Notes under the pieces: model-generated
Told to the model about the DNA's origin: nothing
Database searches by the model: none
The model's input: the letters and a program-made list of their open reading frames with translations, nothing else
In this document: piece after piece, positions 6,076 to 11,412 of the stretch
Numbering within the stretch: the stretch's first letter is position 1
Layout: the number at the start of each line of letters is the position of its first letter
Program-made: the position numbers and the translations under genes
Assembly: GCA_020217265.1 (NCBI GenBank)
Contig: JAIWOS010000188.1
Coordinates: 1 to 12,496 of the forward strand
DNA from: Thiobacillus sp.
GTDB taxonomy: Bacteria; Pseudomonadota; Gammaproteobacteria; Burkholderiales; Thiobacillaceae
Direction of reading: 5' to 3'
Length of the DNA: 12,496 nt

Positions 6076-8132
6076 GCCGGCACCGTGAAGCGGATGGAAA
6101 ATTCGGTGAAACGCTCGGGGCGTGTCGCAATGCTCAGACGTGCGCCGAGGCGGGCGATTTTCTGCTTCACCACGTCCAGCCCGACGCCGTGTCCGGCGTC
6201 GCGGTCACCGGTGGTGACGGTGGAAAAACCGGGTTCGAAGATGCGCATGATGAGTTGCTTGTGGTCCCACTGGTCAAGCTGCTCGACGGTGTAGCGTCCT
6301 GAAGCCAAGAGGGTTTCCCGGATGCGTGCCGGCGACAGGCCGCTGCCGTCGTCGCGCACGCAGAGTTCAAACTCGCCGTTGTCGTGGGCGTGCAGGCGGA
6401 TGTGCACGTTACCCTGTGCGGGCTTGTTGAGCTGGGTGCGTTGCTGCGGCGTTTCGATGCCGTGGACGACGGCGTTGCGCAGCAGTTGCACGGCGATTTC
6501 ACTCACCGTGGTCTGCGCGCAGGGGTCGAGCGCGTTCAGCTTGTCGAGTTCGACGGCGAGTTCGACCGCCTTGCCGTGATCCGCCGCGATGCGTTTGCCC
6601 AGTTGGGCGAAGCGCTTGCCCGCGAGCACGGCCGGGGTGTGCTGCACACGGCTGGAGGTCAGGCGTTCGGCGATGTCGCGCACCGTCGCGAGCCGGTCGA
6701 GAAAGGCGTCGAGCTTGAGCGGAATCGCGACCAGATCGTTGCCGCGCAGGTCGGGCTGCTCGCGCAGGGCGATCAGCAGGCGTTCGAATTCGTGCGCCTG
6801 CGCCTCGAACAGATCCAGGCCCAGCATGGCGGCGTCGCCCTTGAGCGTGTGGATTTGACGGAAGATGCCGTTGATCAGTCCGTCGTAGCGCTCGTCGCTG
6901 TTGTGGTTTTTCAGCGTGGTGTTGATCCGCAGCAGCGTCTGCCGGGCCTGATCCAGGAATCCCAGCAGGCTCGCGCTGTCGGTTGTCAGCACTTTGAGCA
7001 GCGCTTCGGTCTCGCTGCGGGTTCGGGCGTCCGCCGCCGCCAGCGCGCGTTCCAGCCGGACCTGTTCGCTCACGTCCTGTACCGTGACCAGCAGATGCGA
7101 GACGCGGCCGCCGACACGCACCTGGTTGAAATGTATGCTGAGAAAATGCGTCTGCGGTTCCCCTCGATCATTGGTTTGAGTCATTTCCATCAGGCTCAGC
7201 GGGTTGAGATCGCCCATCAGCGATTCCTTCACCCGGTCGCCAAACAGCAGCCTGGCGTAATCGCGCGCAGCCTGCAGCGCGGTTGCCGGCACCCGTTCGT
7301 CCAGCACCTCGAAAAAGTCGGTGCCTGGCCGGGCGCGTTCGCCGAGGATGCCGGGCAGCGACGCCGACACCTGGGTGCCGATGCGCAAATCCGGCCCGAG
7401 CAGGAACAGGCCTTCCTTGACGGTGGCGAGGATTTCCTGCGTTTCCTGCTGCGCGGCCTCGATCACCTGATCGCTTTCGCGCAACTGGCGCAGGAAGTGC
7501 ACCAGAATGAAGGCAAAGTTGAGCAGCGCGAGCGCGATGCCTGCGGTCTGGATCAGGCGCAGGCGGCTGGCCTTGGCCGAGGCCTCGCGTTCCAGGTGAC
7601 TGGTGAGGTCATTCATGAGACCCAGCAGCTTGACGTTGTTGGCGCGGCCATAGGCCACGGCAGCGGGCAGCCGGGTTTCCCAGCTCGCGTCGCCGCGCAG
7701 GACCGGTTGCAGCGCGGCGAGGTAGGGATCCCACACTGCGCGCGCCTTGGCCAGAATCGCCCTGCCGGCCGGGCTCGCCACGGCAACGAGCGGAACCGGT
7801 GTGCCATCGCCACCCTTGACCTCGCCGCCCGATTCGAAACCCCGGAAGCTCGTGTCGAACAGCGCAACCGTGGTGCGCAACTCCTCCAGCGCCGCGTCCT
7901 GCGGTTCGCCCGCCAGCGCGTCTGACTGCATCGCCAGCAGAGACTTGGTCATGCGCTGCGACAACATGCGCTGGCGGCCGGCCAGGTTGATCGACACGGC
8001 ATCCTCGGAAATCTGGTACGAGGTGTAGAAGTTCAGCACCAATACGCCCAGGTCGAAGAGCAGGAAGGCCGCGACGGCGTACACGATCTGGCGATATTTT
8101 CCCGGGATCCATTTGGCAAGCGACAAGCTCAC
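6072..8132 (-). CDS. PilJ-type sensor, PAS, HPt and CheA-like ATPase kinase (hybrid CheA-like histidine kinase)
   Basis: A 686-residue membrane kinase from GTG 8132, which has AGGAG six bases upstream. Longer in-frame starts (up to 8375) would put the promoter and leader terminator inside the gene. Order: TM1 about 16-36; periplasmic PilJ/NarX-type domain beginning INLAGRQRMLSQRM (48-61), the P-box-like segment that binds nitrate in NarX; TM2 about 194-214; PAS-like region about 230-355; HPt domain with phospho-histidine H428 in IHTLKGDAAMLG; CheA-like HATPase with N-box QLLRNAVVHGIE (N553), G1 DDGSGL and G2 GHGVGLDVVKQKI. There is no CheW-like P5 domain and no classical HisKA dimerisation domain. 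The CheY-like and CheX-like genes follow with four-base overlaps. Nitrate or nitrite sensing is inferred from the P-box and the regulon; another small ligand is possible. Confidence 0.88.
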   Translation of the reverse strand: MSLSLAKWIPGKYRQIVYAVAAFLLFDLGVLVLNFYTSYQISEDAVSINLAGRQRMLSQRMTKSLLAMQSDALAGEPQDAALEELRTTVALFDTSFRGFESGGEVKGGDGTPVPLVAVASPAGRAILAKARAVWDPYLAALQPVLRGDASWETRLPAAVAYGRANNVKLLGLMNDLTSHLEREASAKASRLRLIQTAGIALALLNFAFILVHFLRQLRESDQVIEAAQQETQEILATVKEGLFLLGPDLRIGTQVSASLPGILGERARPGTDFFEVLDERVPATALQAARDYARLLFGDRVKESLMGDLNPLSLMEMTQTNDRGEPQTHFLSIHFNQVRVGGRVSHLLVTVQDVSEQVRLERALAAADARTRSETEALLKVLTTDSASLLGFLDQARQTLLRINTTLKNHNSDERYDGLINGIFRQIHTLKGDAAMLGLDLFEAQAHEFERLLIALREQPDLRGNDLVAIPLKLDAFLDRLATVRDIAERLTSSRVQHTPAVLAGKRFAQLGKRIAADHGKAVELAVELDKLNALDPCAQTTVSEIAVQLLRNAVVHGIETPQQRTQLNKPAQGNVHIRLHAHDNGEFELCVRDDGSGLSPARIRETLLASGRYTVEQLDQWDHKQLIMRIFEPGFSTVTTGDRDAGHGVGLDVVKQKIARLGARLSIATRPERFTEFSIRFTVPA

Positions 8133-8163
8133 GGTGTTCTCCTGATTGATCTGGAACTGATGC

Positions 8164-8203
8164 AAAAAAAAGCGCCTGGCTCCCATGCGGGAGGTCAGGA
8201 CGC
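8164..8203 (-). terminator. Leader terminator (attenuator) before the sensor kinase gene
   Basis: In minus-strand RNA, CTCCC (8193-8189) pairs with GGGAG (8184-8180) around loop GCAT. CCTG (8199-8196) pairs with CAGG (8178-8175), and GCG (8203-8201) with CGC (8174-8172), with small internal mismatches. Eight T residues follow (8171-8164). The terminator sits 31 bases before the GTG start, downstream of the predicted promoter, so it acts as an attenuator. Confidence 0.8.
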
Positions 8204-8243
8204 CTTTGCCCATGCAGGCGAGGCACGATGCCGACGACTGCAT
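8198..8243 (-). promoter_or_regulatory. ANTAR (NasT) target: two-hairpin element in sensor-gene leader
   Basis: P2 is GGGC-AAAGGC-GTCC (8211-8198), a four-pair stem with one G-U and the same hexaloop AAAGGC as in the nrtA leader. An 11-base block CAAAGGCGTCC is identical in both. P2 overlaps the terminator arm (8203-8198), so the folds are exclusive. Immediately upstream, ATGCAG (8243-8238) pairs with CTGCAT (8217-8212), enclosing an inner GGC-ATCGT-GCC hairpin whose loop has A1 and G4 but five bases. This would be P1, directly stacked on P2 and starting at the predicted transcript 5' end. P1 fits the ANTAR rule less well than P2. Confidence 0.65.
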
Positions 8244-8253
8244 GACCGGAACA

Positions 8254-8269
8254 AGCAATTGGCGTGCCG
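8254..8269 (-). promoter_or_regulatory. Sigma-54 promoter of sensor-kinase operon
   Basis: The minus strand reads CGGCACG-CCAA-TTGCT (8269-8254). Compared with TGGCACG-N4-TTGCW, only the first base differs, and the GG and GC elements are ten bases apart. The predicted start is near 8243, so the leader to GTG 8132 is about 110 bases and contains P1, P2 and the terminator in order. Confidence 0.75.
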
Positions 8270-8344
8270 CGGCGCGGCGCGAACGATAAAAGGAAGGTAG
8301 GCGGGAACGAAAGGTGGATACGGCGGGGATGCGCCGGCGCACTG

Positions 8345-8372
8345 CAAACATGGGGGCACCCATTCGGTGCCC
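8345..8372. promoter_or_regulatory. Probable NtrC-binding dyad upstream of the sensor operon
   Basis: The minus strand carries GGGGCACC, GAATG, GGTGCCCC, flanked by CAT and CATG, an almost perfect dyad. The core GCACC-N5-GGTGC (8370-8356) is the known NtrC recognition form. Its centre lies about 120 bases upstream of the predicted sigma-54 start. It is also a stable hairpin just after the nasT stop codon but lacks a T-run, so enhancer function is the better reading. Confidence 0.65.
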
Positions 8373-8399
8373 CATGCCCTTTCGGCGGGCGTCGGCGGT

Positions 8400-8960
8400 T
8401 CAGGCCTTGTGCAGAATCTGCCGCGCGATGTCGGCGAGCTTCATGCCGCGATCCATCGCGGCGCGGCGCATCTCGCGATACACCTCGGGTTCGGACGCGC
8501 CGGTCTGCCTGATGAGCAGCGCCTTGGCCTGGTCGATGAGCTTGCGCTCGGCGAGTTCGAGCCGGGTTTGCTCCAGTTGGTCGTGCAGCGCCTGGAAGGC
8601 TTCGAAGCGCGACACCGCCACGTCGAGGATGGGTTTGATGCGCGCCGGGTCGAGGCCGTCGACGACGTAGGAGGTGACGCCGGCCTGGGTCGCGGCACGG
8701 ATCGCATCGGTGCTGCCGTCGTCGGTGAACATCACGATCGGGCGCGGGCAGCCTTGATTGGCCACGCAGATGTTTTCCAGCGTGTCGCGGTCGGGCGAAT
8801 CGGTGGCGATGATCACCACGTCCGGACGCAGCGCCTGCACCTGCGCATCGAGGCTCGCTGCCGAATTGAGCGTGGCGGCCACCACGCAGCCCGCGGCTTC
8901 GAGGGCGGGCATCAGCATGGCCAGCCGCTCGGGCTGGTTTTCAACGATCAAAACTCTCAT
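8400..8960 (-). CDS. nasT: ANTAR-domain transcription antiterminator NasT
   Basis: A 186-residue RNA-binding antiterminator for nitrate-assimilation genes. The N-terminal receiver-like domain (1-120) has family wording SPDRDTLE and RPIVMFTDD...SYVVDGL. A linker helix follows, then the ANTAR domain from about 130 (LAERKLIDQAKALLIRQTG, EVYREMRRAAMDRGMKLADI, ARQIL). The receiver looks inactive: position 52, where the phosphoacceptor Asp should be (PDVVIIATD), is Ala, and the usual Lys is absent (SYVVDG). In described NasS-NasT systems a nitrate-binding NrtA homologue, NasS, holds NasT inactive; no NasS is in this window. Candidate RNA targets lie before nrtA and the sensor gene. The ATG at 8960 follows a GAG about seven bases upstream; its own leader also ends in a terminator. 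Confidence 0.93.
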   Translation of the reverse strand: MRVLIVENQPERLAMLMPALEAAGCVVAATLNSAASLDAQVQALRPDVVIIATDSPDRDTLENICVANQGCPRPIVMFTDDGSTDAIRAATQAGVTSYVVDGLDPARIKPILDVAVSRFEAFQALHDQLEQTRLELAERKLIDQAKALLIRQTGASEPEVYREMRRAAMDRGMKLADIARQILHKA

Positions 8961-8989
8961 GCGGTTCTCGATATTTTCAGGGCGTCTCC

Positions 8990-9017
8990 AAAAAAAGGCG
9001 GCCTCCGCAGAGGCCGC
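8990..9017 (-). terminator. Leader terminator (attenuator) before nasT
   Basis: In minus-strand RNA, GCGGCCTC (9017-9010) pairs perfectly with GAGGCCGC (9005-8998) around loop TGCG, followed by C and seven T residues (8996-8990). It lies about 30 bases before the nasT ATG and downstream of a sigma-54 promoter, so it is a leader terminator rather than the end of fccB, which has its own terminator at 9239-9273. Confidence 0.85.
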
Positions 9018-9056
9018 AAGATCGGAGGAGACTGCCTGAGCAACCTGGCCTTGCGG
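9014..9056 (-). promoter_or_regulatory. Possible antiterminator pairing in nasT leader
   Basis: CCGCAAG (9056-9050) is a perfect seven-base complement of CTTGCGG (9020-9014), which contains the first bases of the terminator arm. Formation of this stem would prevent termination. A smaller hairpin CCG-ATCTTG-CGG (9025-9014) sits at the P2 position but has T, not G, at loop position 4, so the standard ANTAR target rule is not met. How nasT escapes its own terminator is therefore uncertain. Confidence 0.4.
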
Positions 9057-9078
9057 TTTGGGTACTCATCCAGTCATT

Positions 9079-9094
9079 AGCAGGGGGCGTGCCA
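9079..9094 (-). promoter_or_regulatory. Sigma-54 promoter of nasT
   Basis: The minus strand reads TGGCACG-CCCC-CTGCT (9094-9079). Only one base differs from TGGCACG-N4-TTGCT and GG/GC spacing is correct. The predicted start is near 9068, giving a leader of about 108 bases to the ATG at 8960. Confidence 0.75.
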
Positions 9095-9111
9095 GTCTTT
9101 TTGTACTTTTA

Positions 9112-9126
9112 TTATCAATAAGATAA
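9112..9126. promoter_or_regulatory. AT-rich IHF-like site between NtrC site and nasT promoter
   Basis: A conspicuously AT-rich block lies between the NtrC-like site and the -24 element. On the plus strand TATCAA-TAAG-ATA (9113-9125) matches the IHF consensus WATCAA-N4-TTR except in the last triplet. TTATC/GATAA (9112-9116, 9122-9126) is also an inverted repeat. DNA bending between enhancer and sigma-54 promoter would be the expected role. Confidence 0.4.
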
Positions 9127-9159
9127 TCATTTTTGACGGCGCGAAAATGGCATCGATCG

Positions 9160-9176
9160 TGAGCCATCCTGGTGCA
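9160..9176 (-). promoter_or_regulatory. Probable NtrC-binding site upstream of nasT
   Basis: The minus strand TGCACCAGGATGGCTCA matches TGCACCA-N3-TGGTGCA at 12 of 14 defined positions, with one perfect half site. The centre is about 100 bases upstream of the predicted start, typical of an NtrC enhancer. Confidence 0.6.
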
Positions 9177-9238
9177 TGAGCGCGGGCAGCTGAATTAAAT
9201 GAGGGCACGCCGGCAGGCCCCGGACAGCGCTTATCGGC

Positions 9239-9273
9239 AAAAAAAACGGCCGACCGGGGGAGTGGTCGGCCGT
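9239..9273 (-). terminator. Intrinsic terminator after fccB
   Basis: ACGGCCGACC (9246-9255 on plus) and GGTCGGCCGT (9264-9273) form a ten-pair stem. On the minus strand it is followed by a run of T, complementary to eight A residues at 9239-9246, the innermost of which can also pair. It lies 22 bases after the fccB stop and separates the sulfide genes from nasT. Confidence 0.9.
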
Positions 9274-9295
9274 GCCGCAGGGGGCGGCAAGCGAG

Positions 9296-10600
9296 TCAGT
9301 TGAAGCTGTCGGCGAACAGGCTGTCGGCCCAGGTGAACATGTCCTGGTAGCTGTCGCCGTCGATCATGTTGTGGGCGGCTTCGCCTGTGTCGACCCGGTG
9401 CATGCCCTTGCCTTTCACGTTGCCTGTGGCGTCGAAGATGTCGCCATAGATGAAGTTGGCGGACAGCCACGACGCGGTCTTGTTGGTGATCGGACTGAAG
9501 CAGGCCGAACTGGTGGCGATGTTCGTGTCCGGCGCTTGTCCGCTGAACGAACGCACGATCGCGTCGGCGCAGACCTTGGCTTCCGAGTTGGCCATGTGGC
9601 CGGATTTCGGCACCGCCTTGCCGTCGCTTGCGGGCACGGCGCAGGCATCGCCGATGACGTGGATGTTGGGATAGCCCGCAACGCCATAAGTCAGCGGATC
9701 GACAGGTACGAAGCCGCTGCCGTTGACCGGCAGGCCGGCGGCGATGGCGCCCGCGCGCTGGTTGGGAATGTAGTTGAGCACCTTGGCCTTGTTGACCGTC
9801 CTGGCCGACGTCACGATCGAGCGCGTGGCGGAATCCACCGACTGCACCACCGCATTGGGGACGTATTCGATCATGCCGCCATAGGTCACGTTGAAGGCGT
9901 AGCTGAAGGCTTCGGGTTCGGCGGTGATGCCGGGGTTGGCGTCGAGCACCACCACCTTGGCGCCGGTGCGGCCCTTGCGCTTGAGATAGTCGGCGACCAC
10001 GCAGGCACGCTCGTACGGCCCGGGCGGACAGCGGTAGGGCGCTTTCGGCACCGTCATCACGAAGGTGTCTGCCACGCCCATCGACGCCAGCTGGTTTTTC
10101 AGCAAGGTGGTTTGCGGGCCGGCCTGCCAGGCGTGCGGGGTCAGGTTGGGATTCCAGTTGCCGGCCGCCGGCGCGAAATCGATCCCCGGCGACAGCACCA
10201 GGTGATCGTAGGGCAGGATCCGGTTGCCGGTTGCGGTGCTGACGGTCAGCGTGTTGCCCGGCGCGTCGATGGCGAGCGCGCGGCCCTGCAGCACGGCTAT
10301 GCCGTATTTGGTCTTCAGGGAATCGAAGCCGAGGGTGATGCGGTTCATCGACAGTCCGCCGGTGACGACCAGATTGGAAAGAATGCAGGACACATGGCTG
10401 GGATTGGCGTCGACCAGGGTGACCTGGACATTGCCGCCCCACAAGCGCACGTACTTGGCGAGGGTGGCGCCGCCAAAACCGCCGCCCACCACGACGACGC
10501 GCGGGGCCGTGGTGGCCGCGCCGACGGCGCGGGGGACGGCAGCCAGCGCAGACAGCGCACCGGCCAGCTTGAGGAATTGTCTTCTGTTCAGGGTGTTCAT
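9296..10600 (-). CDS. fccB: Flavocytochrome c sulfide dehydrogenase, flavoprotein subunit
   Basis: A 434-residue FAD protein that oxidises sulfide to sulfur or polysulfide in the periplasm and passes electrons to a cytochrome c subunit. The N-terminus has a classic Tat signal, NRRQFLKLAGALSALAA, cleaved around residue 29-30. The FAD-binding motif is VVVVGGGFGGATLAKYV (about 35-51), and a second nucleotide-fold motif is NIHVIGDAC (312-320). C191 in YRCPPGPYERAC and C367 in SSACF lie exactly 30 residues after the mature positions 161 and 337 of the redox disulfide of the Allochromatium enzyme, so the active-site pair is preserved. The ATG at 10600 has GGAGGAG six bases upstream. It follows fccA by 17 bases. 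SoxF is the close alternative, but no other sox genes are present here. Confidence 0.93.
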   Translation of the reverse strand: MNTLNRRQFLKLAGALSALAAVPRAVGAATTAPRVVVVGGGFGGATLAKYVRLWGGNVQVTLVDANPSHVSCILSNLVVTGGLSMNRITLGFDSLKTKYGIAVLQGRALAIDAPGNTLTVSTATGNRILPYDHLVLSPGIDFAPAAGNWNPNLTPHAWQAGPQTTLLKNQLASMGVADTFVMTVPKAPYRCPPGPYERACVVADYLKRKGRTGAKVVVLDANPGITAEPEAFSYAFNVTYGGMIEYVPNAVVQSVDSATRSIVTSARTVNKAKVLNYIPNQRAGAIAAGLPVNGSGFVPVDPLTYGVAGYPNIHVIGDACAVPASDGKAVPKSGHMANSEAKVCADAIVRSFSGQAPDTNIATSSACFSPITNKTASWLSANFIYGDIFDATGNVKGKGMHRVDTGEAAHNMIDGDSYQDMFTWADSLFADSFN

Positions 10601-10617
10601 GGTGTGCTCCTCCCGGG

Positions 10618-10929
10618 TCAGTCGCCGCCGTTGCCGGGCTGGGTGGCGAGGTAGTCGGCGATCAGCCGCAGCTGTTCGTCGGTGTAGCCGCGCGCCTGCC
10701 GGTCCATGATGCCTTCGACGGGGCGGTACTTCATGTCGAGCAGCTCGTGGAAGAGGCTGGAGGCGCTTTTGCCGGCGATGGACTCGAAGCCGGGGCCTGC
10801 GCCGTTGGTGCCGTGGCACTGGGCGCACTGGGCGGCCAGGAGCCGGCCGGGACCGGCGCTGGCCGGCAGGGCGGTCAGCAGGAGTGCCGCCGCGGCCAGC
10901 GCGGCGCGAGCAGGATGAAGGAAGTTCAT
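10618..10929 (-). CDS. fccA: Monohaem c-type cytochrome subunit of flavocytochrome c sulfide dehydrogenase
   Basis: A 103-residue exported class I cytochrome c. Signal peptide 1-25 (MNFLHPARAALAAAALLL then TALPASA). One haem site CAQCH at 35-39 with H39 as ligand, and a probable distal ligand M74 in GIMDRQARGYTDEQL, the wording seen in FccA and cytochrome c553/c554-like proteins. It is expected to take electrons from the FAD of FccB in the periplasm. Allochromatium FccA has two haems; this one is the short single-haem form, as in Chlorobium. The ATG at 10929 has AAGGA about eight bases upstream; a longer in-frame extension to 10998 has no signal-peptide logic. It is transcribed with fccB, probably from the sigma-54-like promoter at 11120-11135. 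Confidence 0.88.
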   Translation of the reverse strand: MNFLHPARAALAAAALLLTALPASAGPGRLLAAQCAQCHGTNGAGPGFESIAGKSASSLFHELLDMKYRPVEGIMDRQARGYTDEQLRLIADYLATQPGNGGD

Positions 10930-11119
10930 GTCATTGTCCTTGAACGGGGTGGCAGGATGGCCGGAGGGCGTCTGGCGGCACACAGGGCCGCGCAACACTC
11001 CCCAGCGCGCTGGGGGCAGGCAGGCAAATCACGCCGGCCTGACGATACGGATGATGCTTATGGATGAATCCTCCCTGTTTCTTTCGGTGCCTCGCCGACT
11101 AGGCGAGTGCCGCAGGGAT

Positions 11120-11135
11120 AGCGACAACCGTGCCA
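11120..11135 (-). promoter_or_regulatory. Probable sigma-54 promoter of fccAB
   Basis: The minus strand reads TGGCACG-GTTG-TCGCT (11135-11120). The -24 element is perfect, the -12 element differs by one base (TCGC for TTGC), and GG and GC are ten bases apart. The predicted start is near 11109, about 180 bases before the fccA ATG. The single mismatch and the long leader make this less certain than the nrtA promoter. Confidence 0.55.
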
Positions 11136-11154
11136 GTGGGTTTTAGTGTTTTTA

Positions 11155-11167
11155 AATCAATCAGATA
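11155..11167 (+). promoter_or_regulatory. IHF-like site upstream of fccAB promoter
   Basis: AATCAA-TCAG-ATA matches WATCAA-N4-TTR except in the last triplet, in an AT-rich stretch. It lies between the predicted -24 element and the three upstream dyads, where a bend would bring enhancer-bound protein to sigma-54 polymerase. Confidence 0.35.
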
Positions 11168-11220
11168 GGTTTGATGCAACGGGCATCGCGGTGCGTTATG
11201 GCGGTTGCGGACACGAGAAA

Positions 11221-11238
11221 TATCGCCGTCTGGCGACG
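11221..11238 (+). repeat. 18-bp dyad TRTCGCCG-N5-CGACR, copy 1
   Basis: TATCGCCG-TCTGG-CGACG. It shares T-R-T-C-G-C-C-G and C-G-A-C-R at identical spacing with the other two copies, and is centred about 120 bases upstream of the predicted fccA transcript start. It is the most diverged copy. Confidence 0.5.
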
Positions 11239-11274
11239 GGAACACAGGAATTCCGGGAATTCGCAGGAATCAAC

Positions 11275-11292
11275 TGTCGCCGATAGACGACA
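11275..11292 (+). repeat. 18-bp dyad TRTCGCCG-N5-CGACR, copy 2
   Basis: TGTCGCCG-ATAGA-CGACA, with TGTCG/CGACA inverted arms, centred about 174 bases upstream of the predicted fccA start. It is a candidate activator site for a sigma-54-dependent regulator. Confidence 0.6.
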
Positions 11293-11339
11293 AATCTCGG
11301 GTTGTCACGCGGATTGCCATGATTGGATTGAAACGTGTC

Positions 11340-11357
11340 TGTCGCCGAGAAACGACA
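11340..11357 (+). repeat. 18-bp dyad TRTCGCCG-N5-CGACR, copy 3
   Basis: TGTCGCCG-AGAAA-CGACA; the inverted arms extend to CTGTCG/CGACAG (11339-11358). It begins exactly 65 bases after copy 2 and is centred about 239 bases upstream of the predicted fccA start. It also lies about 55 bases past the 3' end of the next gene (11413), so a role for that gene's 3' end cannot be excluded. Confidence 0.6.
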
Positions 11358-11412
11358 GATGAGGCGCACATAGCCCGGTGTGGCCCAGCGTGCCACCCGT
11401 CACAGGTCGCCC

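Larger units (their letters stand above)
10930..11412. other. Long regulatory gap upstream of fccA (483 bases)
   Basis: No convincing gene is seen here; short open frames on both strands lack ribosome binding sites and family resemblance. From right to left it holds three copies of an 18-bp dyad, an AT-rich IHF-like site, a sigma-54-like promoter and a 180-base fccA leader. The leader starts at a CTCGCC-GACTA-GGCGAG hairpin (11091-11107, right at the predicted 5' end) and contains a perfect 16-base palindrome, CCCCAGCGCGCTGGGG, at 11000-11015. It also has GGGAGGA (about 11073-11067 on the minus strand) followed by no nearby ATG. These leader structures have no assigned role. Confidence 0.6.

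Noticed and set aside
8345..8372. Terminator at the end of nasT
   Set aside because: The hairpin is strong but followed by TTTGCAGT only, not a T-run, and its core is an NtrC-type dyad at the correct distance from a sigma-54 promoter.
8133..8375. N-terminal extension of the sensor kinase to ATG 8375
   Set aside because: This stretch contains the NtrC-like dyad, sigma-54 promoter, ANTAR hairpin and terminator, and the extra residues do not resemble the family. GTG 8132 with AGGAG and an immediate membrane segment is a better start.
9112..9126. FNR box in the nasT upstream region
   Set aside because: TTATC-N5-GATAA does not fit TTGAT-N4-ATCAA in spacing or bases; an IHF-like reading fits the enhancer-promoter context better.
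10601..10828. N-terminal extension of fccB upstream of ATG 10600
   Set aside because: It overlaps the fccA coding region in another frame, is Arg-rich and non-domain-like, and precedes a proper Tat signal with a strong ribosome binding site.
11275..11357. NifA-type enhancers (TGT-N10-ACA) before fccAB
   Set aside because: The arms TGT and ACA are separated by 12 bases, not 10, and the conserved part includes CGCCG and CGAC, which is not a NifA feature.
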